From an uncultured Oxalobacteraceae bacterium (GTDB lineage Bacteria; Pseudomonadota; Gammaproteobacteria; Burkholderiales; Burkholderiaceae), in NCBI GenBank assembly GCA_946480015.1, contig CAMLIL010000132.1, positions 1-12,665 on the forward strand: a stretch of 12,665 nt of DNA. Direction: 5' to 3'. The notes beneath the pieces were generated by a model. That model was not told the DNA's origin. It worked only from the letters and a program-made list of their open reading frames with translations, and ran no database searches. How positions within the stretch are numbered: position 1 is the first letter of the stretch; every line of letters begins with the position of its first letter. A program made the translations under genes and the position numbers. Of the stretch, positions 1 to 6,407 are shown one piece after another.

Positions 1-42
1 GGCCAGGACGGCGGAAACCAGGGAAGTGCCCAGGTCAGGCAT
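1..42 (-). CDS. Possible 5' end of an unidentified leftward gene (partial)
   Basis: On the minus strand an ATG at 42-40 opens a frame that stays open to the window edge, giving about 14 residues beginning MPDLGTSLVSAVLA. Nothing in so short a piece identifies the protein. Support comes mainly from context. The bases just upstream (about 50-150) are strikingly AT-rich compared with the rest of the window and carry a good sigma-70-like promoter reading in this direction. No strong Shine-Dalgarno sequence is visible before the ATG, so the true start could lie elsewhere or the gene may not exist. Confidence 0.35.
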   Translation of the reverse strand, partial: MPDLGTSLVSAVLA

Positions 43-107
43 GGATAGGCTCGCGTAAAGGATGAATCGATATTATAAAAAACATCATATTGAAAAAAAC
101 ATACATC

Positions 108-136
108 ATTAAACCCGAGAAGTGTCTATTTTTCAA
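108..136 (-). promoter_or_regulatory. Candidate sigma-70 promoter reading left
   Basis: On the minus strand a -35-like TTGAAA (136-131) is followed after exactly 17 bases by a -10-like TTTAAT (113-108), inside the most AT-rich stretch of the window. A perfect TATAAT also lies at 77-72 but has no good -35 at the right distance. Either could drive the gene starting at 42. This is a match to consensus only. Confidence 0.4.
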
Positions 137-214
137 GTGTGATTCGGCCGCTCTGCGCGGACCATCCTGCCTGACAGCACCACTGCCATGACTACGGTAA
201 ATTATCAACACTGC

Positions 215-1264
215 CTAATCCAGCAGCACCGCGCTGCCGGGCGCGCCGCAGGAAAAACAAAAGCGTGCGAACGCGCTCTTGCGGGCGGTGCACGCCAGGC
301 ATCGGTCGAACAGGCCGATGCCGCAATGCGGACAGAAATCCACACTGGCATCCTTCAGGTCCACGCTGCGCTCGCAGCCCGGGCAGACCGACTTGGCCAA
401 ACGCGCCTGCGCCACGTCGTAGCGCAAGGTGGTACGGCGCTGCACGTCGGGCAAGGCTTCGGCTTCCTTCTGACGCGCCAGATAGCGCTGCAGCGAAATA
501 ATCGCATAGCGCCCGACCAGCACCGTCAGCACGATTCCCACGATATAGCGCACATAGCCGCCGTAGCTCGGCAGGTAAGGCACCAGCTCGACGAAGAACG
601 CGAACAGCGCAAAGAAAATAAAGCCCCAGACAAACGGCCAGTAAGGGCTGCTGCGTTTTTTGGCGAACAGCCAGCCCGCCACCAGCAGCAGCGGCAGGGT
701 CAATGCCAGCCTCAGCAAGAACACCCGCAGCTCGACCATGCGGGCGGCGTGCTCGGCGGCGGCGCGGGCCGGCCTTTCCAGCTCGGCCCAGGCGCGCGCA
801 GCCCGGTCTCGCGCCTGGCTGGCATCGAGCAAAGCCTGATCCTGGGCCTGCACCGCGGCCAGGGCCGCACGCTCGTCCGCCTTGAGCTGGTCGAGTTCGC
901 GCGTGCGCCTGATCAGTTCAGGGTCCTGGTCGGGGCGCGCAGTGGCGTGGCGGGTGGACAGCCAGTTGTTAAACGTTTCCTCGGCGGCACGGGAGTTCGA
1001 CCGGGCCACCCGATGCTTCTGCTCGGCCTGTTCGCGCGCTTCGCCCGCTTCCAGATGATGCTTCTCGGCCAGGCGGGCCGCTTCCTTGATGGCCGGCCCT
1101 TTGCCGGGATCGATGAACTGTTCCATCGTCGGGACCGCTTCGGCATCGCGCATATTCTCGACCAGGCGCCCGCCCAGTCCGATCAGAAATCCGGCAAGGA
1201 TGAATGCCACCAGCCACAAGCCACGCTGCATCCATTTCTCGGTCAGCCGCAATCCTTTGCTCAT
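215..1264 (-). CDS. Membrane/coiled-coil protein with C-terminal double zinc ribbon
   Basis: This 349-residue protein is not one I can name. An N-terminal membrane segment lies at about residues 15-33. A long Ala/Glu/Arg-rich helical region (about 55-178) is probably a coiled coil. Two or three more membrane segments follow (about 181-200, 209-229 and 236-257). The C-terminus holds two zinc ribbons with cysteine pairs at 294/297 and 311/314, then 322/325 and 336/339. Such a layout fits a membrane-attached scaffold or sensor with a cytosolic zinc-binding tail, but no catalytic motif is visible. An in-frame upstream start at 1357 exists; I chose 1264 because AGGTG sits 5 bases before this ATG and the hydrophobic segment then falls near the N-terminus. 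It appears to be transcribed alone, diverging from the gene at 1562. Confidence 0.8.
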   Translation of the reverse strand: MSKGLRLTEKWMQRGLWLVAFILAGFLIGLGGRLVENMRDAEAVPTMEQFIDPGKGPAIKEAARLAEKHHLEAGEAREQAEQKHRVARSNSRAAEETFNNWLSTRHATARPDQDPELIRRTRELDQLKADERAALAAVQAQDQALLDASQARDRAARAWAELERPARAAAEHAARMVELRVFLLRLALTLPLLLVAGWLFAKKRSSPYWPFVWGFIFFALFAFFVELVPYLPSYGGYVRYIVGIVLTVLVGRYAIISLQRYLARQKEAEALPDVQRRTTLRYDVAQARLAKSVCPGCERSVDLKDASVDFCPHCGIGLFDRCLACTARKSAFARFCFSCGAPGSAVLLD

Positions 1265-1269
1265 TTCAG

Positions 1270-1274
1270 CACCT
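1270..1274 (-). promoter_or_regulatory. Shine-Dalgarno site fixing the start at 1264
   Basis: AGGTG on the minus strand lies 5 bases upstream of the ATG at 1264. The in-frame upstream candidate at 1357 would add 31 residues with no membrane or domain character before the hydrophobic segment. Confidence 0.5.
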
Positions 1275-1447
1275 GTAATGTTTTGACAAGAAATTTCAGG
1301 ATCGCACGGATTGCCTTCCTTGGCCATTCGTCCCACACGGGTATAGCCAGGGCTCACCGGCGGTCGCGCCGCACGCTACGCGGGCCGGATGGTGCGCCGC
1401 GCAAAATGTCATTGGGCTAACCTTCTTCTCGAAACAGCGAGCTGAAC

Positions 1448-1520
1448 AGAGGCCCGTTCACTTTCCAGAATGTAAAACGCGGACGAAAAGGGCCGAACTT
1501 TCGAGTTTGGCAGGGCCTCT
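1448..1520. repeat. 8-bp inverted repeat, widely spaced
   Basis: AGAGGCCC at 1448-1455 is the exact reverse complement of GGGCCTCT at 1513-1520, with 57 bases between. It lies 41 bases or more upstream of the fusion gene start. It could be a paired operator or the arms of a leader structure, or chance in GC-rich DNA. Confidence 0.3.
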
Positions 1521-1561
1521 AACCTTGAAAGTTTCCATTTTCTTAATACCTGGATACCCCT

Positions 1562-3820
1562 ATGCAAACACCACATGCACCGTCCATCGCCCCGCTCCAG
1601 CTCTGGGGCGGCCTCGAATGTACCGTCAACCGGGTACGCGAAACCTACTTCAGCCAGATCGAACGCAACGGCCACCATCACCGCCCCGACGACATCGACC
1701 GCTTCGCCTCGGTCGGCATCAAAGCCATCCGTTATCCTGTTTTGTGGGAGCGCACCGCTCCCAACGGCCTGGACCAGGCCGACTGGTCCTGGCCGGACCA
1801 GCGCCTGCCCGCGCTGCGCGCCGCAGGCATCACCCCGATTGCCGGGCTGGTGCACCACGGCAGCGGCCCGCCTCACACCAGCCTGCTTGACCCCGCCTTC
1901 GCCACCGGCCTGGCCGAGTACGCCGGCGCCGTGGCCGCGCGCTATCCGTGGATCGAGTACTACACGCCGGTCAACGAACCCCTGACGACCGCGCGCTTTG
2001 CCGGCCTGTACGGCATGTGGTATCCGCATGGGCGCGACGACAACACCTTCCTGCGCGCCCTGCTGATCCAGTGCCGCGCGGTGGTGCTGGCGATGCGCGC
2101 GATCCGCGCCGTCAATCCCAATGCCAGGCTGGTCCAGACCGACGACCTTGGTAAAACCTACAGCACGCGCGAAATGGCGCCCGTGGCCGAGTTCTACAAC
2201 GAACGCCGCTGGCTCGCCTGGGACCTGCTCTGCGGCATGGTCGGACCGGACCACGCGCTGTGGGCTTACCTGACCGGCAGCGGCATCGCCGCCGAGGACA
2301 TCCTCTGGTTCCGCGACAACCCCTGCCCGCCCGACATCATCGGTGTCAATTACTACGTGACCAGCGAGCGCTGGCTCGATCACCGGCCGGAACGCTACCC
2401 GGACCATTTCCGCGGCCACGCCGGCGGGCGTGCCTGCGCCGACCTGGAAACGGCGCGCGTGCTGGCCACGCCGACCGCCGGCATCGGCCCGCTGCTGGAG
2501 GAGGTCTGGGACCGCTACAAGCTGCCGATGGCGGTCACCGAGGCGCATATCGACGCGCGCCGCGAAGACCAGCTGCGCTGGCTGCTGGAAATCTGGCAGG
2601 CTGGCCAGCAGGCCCAGCGCAACGGCATCGACCTGCGCGCCGTGACCGTCTGGTCGCTGCTCGGTTCGTTCGACTGGAACAGCCTGGTGACCCAGGATCG
2701 CGGCTATTACGAACCCGGCCCATTCGACGTGCGCTCGCCGCAGCCGCGGCCCACTGCGCTGGCGGCCATGATGCGCGAGCTGTCCAGCCACCAGCAGCTG
2801 TCGCATCCGGTGCTGCGCGGCCAGGGCTGGTGGCGCCGGCCGGGCCGCTTCCTGGGCCACCCGGTGGCCACGCCGGACGCGCTCACCTCCATTTCGGCCG
2901 ACGGCCACCGGCTGGTCGGCAACGTGGTGCAGCCCATTCTGATCACCGGCGCCACCGGCACGCTGGGCCGCGCCTTCGCGCGCATCTGCCAGGAACGCAA
3001 CCTGGCCTACCGCCTGCTCAGCCGGGCAGACATGGATATCGCCGACCCGGCCTCGGTGGAACGCGCGCTCGAACAGTACCTGCCCTGGGCGGTCATCAAC
3101 GCCAGCGGCTATGTGCGGGTCGACGATGCCGAAGGCGACATCGCACGCTGCTTTCGCGACAACCTGCACGGCCCCACCGTGCTGGCGGCCGCCTGCGCGC
3201 GCCACCGGATCCACCTGACCACGTTCTCCAGCGACCTGGTGTTCGATGGCATCCAGCAAGCGCCGTACGTGGAAAGCGACCAGGTCGCACCGCTGAACAT
3301 TTATGGCCGCAGCAAGGCCGAGTCCGAACGCAGCGTGCTCGACTGCATGCCGGAAGCGCTGGTGGTGCGCACCAGCTCTTTCTTCGGACCGTGGGACCAG
3401 TACAACTTCGTCACGCAAGCCTTGTCCAGCCTGTCCAACGGATCGCCCTTCGCCGCCGCGCACGACCTCACGGTGTCGCCGACCTACGTACCGGATCTGG
3501 TGCATACCTGCCTGGACCTGATCATCGACCGGGAATGCGGCATCTGGCACCTGACCAACGGCCAGCCGGTAACCTGGCTGGAACTGGCCAGCCTGGCCGC
3601 CGAGCAGGCCGGCGTGGATGCCAGCGGCCTGCAGGCGCAGCCTTACCAAAGCTTCAACTGGCGCGCCGCGCGGCCGCTCTACAGCGCGCTGCATACCGAG
3701 CGCGCCATCCTGATGCCCTCGCTTGACAGCGCCCTGGAGCGCTACCTGCACCAGCGCGACGAGCAGGCCGAACTGCCGCCGCTGGCCCATGAAGCCGAAG
3801 CGCGCGTGGTCGGAGCGTAA
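1562..3820 (+). CDS. Fusion: GH1-like glycosidase domain + RmlD-like sugar-nucleotide reductase
   Basis: This 752-residue protein has two clear halves. Residues about 12-420 resemble glycoside hydrolase family 1. The acid/base glutamate is predicted at E139 in TPVNEPL, the nucleophile at E327 in AVTEAHID, and a WSLLGSFDWNS stretch (364-374) matches the family's late aglycone/glycone region. Residues about 458-735 are an extended short-chain dehydrogenase of the dTDP-4-dehydrorhamnose reductase (RmlD) type. They show GATGTLG (463-469) for NAD(P), VDDAEGD (520-526), SSDLVFDG (556-563) and the catalytic YGRSK pair Y581/K585. The typical GH1 TENG around the nucleophile is changed to TEAH, so substrate range may differ. 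It probably acts in the cytosol, since no signal peptide is visible. The ATG has no clear Shine-Dalgarno, and an in-frame stop just upstream (1544-1546) excludes an upstream ATG. The next gene follows after 12 bases. The substrates are unknown. Confidence 0.85.
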   Translation: MQTPHAPSIAPLQLWGGLECTVNRVRETYFSQIERNGHHHRPDDIDRFASVGIKAIRYPVLWERTAPNGLDQADWSWPDQRLPALRAAGITPIAGLVHHGSGPPHTSLLDPAFATGLAEYAGAVAARYPWIEYYTPVNEPLTTARFAGLYGMWYPHGRDDNTFLRALLIQCRAVVLAMRAIRAVNPNARLVQTDDLGKTYSTREMAPVAEFYNERRWLAWDLLCGMVGPDHALWAYLTGSGIAAEDILWFRDNPCPPDIIGVNYYVTSERWLDHRPERYPDHFRGHAGGRACADLETARVLATPTAGIGPLLEEVWDRYKLPMAVTEAHIDARREDQLRWLLEIWQAGQQAQRNGIDLRAVTVWSLLGSFDWNSLVTQDRGYYEPGPFDVRSPQPRPTALAAMMRELSSHQQLSHPVLRGQGWWRRPGRFLGHPVATPDALTSISADGHRLVGNVVQPILITGATGTLGRAFARICQERNLAYRLLSRADMDIADPASVERALEQYLPWAVINASGYVRVDDAEGDIARCFRDNLHGPTVLAAACARHRIHLTTFSSDLVFDGIQQAPYVESDQVAPLNIYGRSKAESERSVLDCMPEALVVRTSSFFGPWDQYNFVTQALSSLSNGSPFAAAHDLTVSPTYVPDLVHTCLDLIIDRECGIWHLTNGQPVTWLELASLAAEQAGVDASGLQAQPYQSFNWRAARPLYSALHTERAILMPSLDSALERYLHQRDEQAELPPLAHEAEARVVGA

Positions 3821-3832
3821 GGGGATGCGCCC

Positions 3833-4336
3833 ATGCAAACACCGCGCGAGCAAGGTGAGCAAGAGCGCTTCCCGGTCGCCGCCGGCATTTTGTTCGGCCT
3901 CGGCCTGGGGGGCTTTTTCGACGGCATCGTGTTGCACCAGCTGCTGCAGTGGCATCACATGCTCAGCAGCGCCGGCTATCCGCCCGATACCGTCCATAAC
4001 CTGAAGGTCGACACCTTCTGGGATGGCCTGTTCCACGCGCTGACCTATGTATTCGTCGCCGCCGGGCTGGCCATCCTGTGGCGGCGCGCCCGCGCCACGC
4101 ATCACTGGTGGTCCGGCAAGATGCTCGCCGGCACCCTGCTGATGGGCTTTGGCCTGTTCAATGTGGTGGAAGGCATCGTCAACCACCACTTGCTCGGCAT
4201 CCACCATGTCAACGAGACGGTAGCCCGGCAGCAGTGGATATACTGGGATATCGGATTTCTGATCTGGGGCGCGCTGATGCTGGTCATCGGCGCGATCCTG
4301 CTGCGCGCCGGCAAACGCATCACGCCAAGGGAATAG
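3833..4336 (+). CDS. DUF2243 family histidine-rich membrane protein
   Basis: This 167-residue protein has four predicted membrane segments (about 15-36, 66-84, 97-118 and 136-158) and matches the DUF2243 family. The family has no assigned reaction. Conserved-looking polar residues sit in or at the membrane: D30, H35, H41 and H42 in the first half, and E113, H118, H119, H124 and H125 in the second. The two stretches, residues 29-43 and 112-126, align as a repeat ([F/V][D/E]GIVxHxLLxxHH). This suggests an internal duplication and perhaps a metal or haem site at the membrane, which is inference. AAGGGG (3819-3824) lies 8 bases before the ATG, overlapping the stop of the previous gene. It is probably cotranscribed with the genes on both sides. 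Confidence 0.85.
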   Translation: MQTPREQGEQERFPVAAGILFGLGLGGFFDGIVLHQLLQWHHMLSSAGYPPDTVHNLKVDTFWDGLFHALTYVFVAAGLAILWRRARATHHWWSGKMLAGTLLMGFGLFNVVEGIVNHHLLGIHHVNETVARQQWIYWDIGFLIWGALMLVIGAILLRAGKRITPRE

Positions 4337-4338
4337 CC

Positions 4339-4740
4339 ATGCTGAAAACACATGTGGGAAGCTGTCACTGCGGCGAGGTCCGCTTCGCCGTGGATGCCGA
4401 CCTGCGCCAGGAAACGGTGCGCTGCAACTGTTCGTACTGCCGCAAGATCCGCTGCTGGGCCGTCAACGTCAAGCCGGCCGCCTTCCGCCTGCTCGGCGGC
4501 GAAGAGGCGCTCAAGCTGTACCGCTTTGGCCAGCAGCGCGAAGAGCACCGCTTCTGCGAGCACTGCGGCGTGCAGGTTTTTTCCCACGTCATGTCGCCCA
4601 TGCGCGGGGAACTTTACAGTGTCAGCATCGGCTGCCTGGACGATACCAGCGCGGCCGAATTCGCCGCCGCGCCAATCCGCTATGTCGATGGGCTGCACGA
4701 CCGCTGGACCTCGCCGCCGTCCATCACCAGCTATCTATAA
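4339..4740 (+). CDS. GFA/CENP-V family zinc protein
   Basis: This 133-residue protein is of the glutathione-dependent formaldehyde-activating (GFA) family, a small beta-rich fold that binds zinc. The expected cysteines are present: C9 and C11 in GSCHCGEVRF, C29, C31 and C34 in CNCSYC, and C73 and C76 in FCEHCG. The founding member promotes addition of formaldehyde to glutathione, but most homologues have no proven reaction, so formaldehyde handling is only one possibility. AAGGGA lies 6 bases before the ATG at 4339, and the ATG follows the preceding stop by 2 bases, which indicates translational coupling. The frame stays open upstream to 4078, but that extension overlaps the DUF2243 gene and encodes nothing GFA-like. 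Confidence 0.88.
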   Translation: MLKTHVGSCHCGEVRFAVDADLRQETVRCNCSYCRKIRCWAVNVKPAAFRLLGGEEALKLYRFGQQREEHRFCEHCGVQVFSHVMSPMRGELYSVSIGCLDDTSAAEFAAAPIRYVDGLHDRWTSPPSITSYL

Positions 4741-4746
4741 TGTGCC

Positions 4747-4781
4747 GTCGTTTCGCCCGCTGGGCCTCAGGCGGCAACGAC
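4747..4781. terminator. Possible bidirectional terminator hairpin
   Basis: Between the convergent ends of the GFA gene and the flavoprotein gene, GTCGTT (4747-4752) pairs exactly with AACGAC (4776-4781). Inside are a GCC/GGC pairing (4755-4757 with 4773-4775) and a CTG/CAG pairing (4760-4762 with 4768-4770) with small internal loops. No U-tract follows on either strand, so it is not a textbook intrinsic terminator. Confidence 0.35.
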
Positions 4782-4799
4782 ATGAAATTCCGGGACGAT

Positions 4800-6407
4800 T
4801 CAAGCCAAGGCCTTGCGGCCCGCAGCCACGCCCCACCACGCGGCCTCCTCGAACACCGAGAAACCCGACAGGTCGGCATGTGCGAACAGAATGGGGCCAT
4901 CGGCCTCGCGCAGTGCCTTCAGGCCGGCGTTGCTGCGAAAGCCCGGCAGCGGCGCCGCCATCGCGTGGCCGCGCAGCGTGATGTCGACCCGCTCCACGCT
5001 CACCCCGAAGCGCCAGCCGTAGGCGGACTTGAGATCGGCGCTGGCCAGCGCCACCAGGTCCTCCGCGCTGGCCTTGAGCATCCACTTGCGCGCCTCGTCC
5101 GGTGTACGGTCGCTCAGCGCCACATACGCGCTGAACACCGTCTTGGGCGGCGGCGTGACGCGGATATCCTCATGGGTCGACACCACATAACCCAAGCCCG
5201 GCTCCTGGTACACCACGTTATCCCATGACAGCGGCGCTTCCGGAAGCTCGCGCGGGAAGTCCTTCATGAGAAAGTTCGCCACCATCCACGGCGCATACAC
5301 CGGCATGTGCCGCTTCGGATCGAATCCGAACTGCCCGATCGACTCGACCACGCGCGCGGCCACATACACCGGCATCGCACAGATGGCCTTGCGCGCCTTG
5401 ACCACAAAGCTGCGCGCCACCCCGCCGTCGAGCGTGAAGCACAGCGCTTCGACCGCGCCGCCCGTGCGCCGCAGCGACACCGCCGTGCCGGCGCGGCGCG
5501 CGATGCCGGACGACTGCGCCATCTTCTCGGCCACCGGCGCCAATCCGCCCGGCCAGGTCAGCCAGGCGCCGTTGCCCGCATTGGCGGCCTGCCCCCAGCG
5601 GCTGCAGTAGTAATGCAGGCCCGCCCACGCCGACACCTTGTCGTAGCGCGTGCCGTAATCGTCGCGGCAGCAGTAATTCAGATACCAGTGCAAGGTCGGC
5701 GAGCGGTAGCCGTTCTGCTCAAGCCAGTCCTTGAGGGTGATGCGGTCGAGCCCATCGAAAGCCGGGTCGGCCGACGATGCCACGGTGGGGAACACGAATA
5801 TCCGGCGGCCGTCGGCGCCATGCAGCTTGCGCAGGCGCGCCACCTCCGCGAAGAAGCGCCGGTGCTCGGCCAGTTCGGCCGGGCTCACGCCCTCGGTCGG
5901 AATGAAACCGTCCTGCCAGCGCCCGTTGAACAGCAGGCGCTCTTCCGGCCCGTGCAGAATACAGCGCTCGTCGTAATACGGCTTCTCGGCGAACGCATCA
6001 CGCTCGATGATGCCCAGATCGGCCAGGATTTCGCGCACGTGCACCGATTCCGGCGACGGCAGCGGCAGATAGTGCGCTCCGGTGGGGAACGCCAGATCGC
6101 CGAAGTGGCCCCCGGCCGCATTGCCGAACGGCTGCGGTCCGTCGATCATCAAGGCGCCGCTATGCCCGTCCCGCTTGAGCTGCCAGGCCGCCGACAGGCC
6201 GGCCACGCCGGAACCGAGAATCACGATATCGGCCTCGACCACCTCCGAAGGCGGCGGCAGTGTGCGCCGGTCGCGCAGAAAGTGTCCTTCGTCGCGGCCG
6301 GGATAATGCACCTGCGGGGTGACTTCCTGCCAGTGCTGGAAGGCCACGCCGGTTCCGGCTGCGGCGCCCACCGCGCCCGCGTACGACAGGAAGGACCTGC
6401 GGTCCAT
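4800..6407 (-). CDS. Tat-exported FAD-dependent oxidoreductase (amine-oxidase-like)
   Basis: This 535-residue flavoprotein begins MDRRSFLSYAGAVGAAAGT, a twin-arginine signal with a short hydrophobic Ala/Gly core, so export of the folded protein to the periplasm is predicted. The FAD dinucleotide-binding motif is DIVILGSGVAGL (about 60-71). A second flavin-binding stretch, the FAHADLSGF...EEAAWWG region, closes the protein (about 508-528). The overall plan resembles NAD(P)-binding/flavin amine oxidases, but the substrate cannot be read from the sequence. Its ATG overlaps the stop of the aminopropyltransferase gene (TGATG). A Shine-Dalgarno AGGTGA lies 7 bases upstream inside that gene, so the two are coupled. 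Context suggests it oxidises an amine made by, or related to, the upstream enzyme, which is inference. Confidence 0.82.
   Translation of the reverse strand: MDRRSFLSYAGAVGAAAGTGVAFQHWQEVTPQVHYPGRDEGHFLRDRRTLPPPSEVVEADIVILGSGVAGLSAAWQLKRDGHSGALMIDGPQPFGNAAGGHFGDLAFPTGAHYLPLPSPESVHVREILADLGIIERDAFAEKPYYDERCILHGPEERLLFNGRWQDGFIPTEGVSPAELAEHRRFFAEVARLRKLHGADGRRIFVFPTVASSADPAFDGLDRITLKDWLEQNGYRSPTLHWYLNYCCRDDYGTRYDKVSAWAGLHYYCSRWGQAANAGNGAWLTWPGGLAPVAEKMAQSSGIARRAGTAVSLRRTGGAVEALCFTLDGGVARSFVVKARKAICAMPVYVAARVVESIGQFGFDPKRHMPVYAPWMVANFLMKDFPRELPEAPLSWDNVVYQEPGLGYVVSTHEDIRVTPPPKTVFSAYVALSDRTPDEARKWMLKASAEDLVALASADLKSAYGWRFGVSVERVDITLRGHAMAAPLPGFRSNAGLKALREADGPILFAHADLSGFSVFEEAAWWGVAAGRKALA

Larger units (their letters stand above)
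1265..1561. other. Divergent intergenic region of about 300 bases
   Basis: This region separates the leftward zinc-ribbon gene from the rightward glycosidase-reductase fusion and should hold both promoters. The part nearer the rightward gene (about 1456-1550) is richer in A and T. A TTGAAA occurs at 1525-1530, but no convincing -10 follows at 16-18 bases, so I do not call a promoter. An 8-base inverted repeat (1448-1455 and 1513-1520) is listed separately. No credible gene or RNA was seen here. Confidence 0.6.

Noticed and set aside
188..1420. A 410-codon open frame on the plus strand
   Set aside because: It is antisense to the zinc-ribbon membrane protein, whose cysteine pairs and membrane segments are coherent. 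The plus-strand product shows no domain.
2260..3726. A 488-codon plus-strand frame inside the fusion gene
   Set aside because: It is an out-of-frame Arg/Ala/Gly-rich reading of the same strand, and the RmlD and GH1 motifs are in the other frame.
1562..3843. Identical 11-base starts (ATGCAAACACC) of the fusion gene and the DUF2243 gene
   Set aside because: The match covers only the start codon and the next few A-rich codons. It probably reflects preference for open initiation regions rather than a mobile repeat.
4078..4338. N-terminal extension of the GFA gene
   Set aside because: The extension overlaps the DUF2243 gene and encodes Arg/His-rich sequence. The GFA fold starts right after the ATG at 4339, which has its own Shine-Dalgarno.
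1409..4351. A 980-codon open frame on the minus strand
   Set aside because: It runs antisense across the glycosidase-reductase fusion and the DUF2243 gene, both of which have clear family motifs. Its translation is low-complexity and rich in Gln, Arg, Ala and Gly, typical of a shadow frame opposite GC-rich genes.
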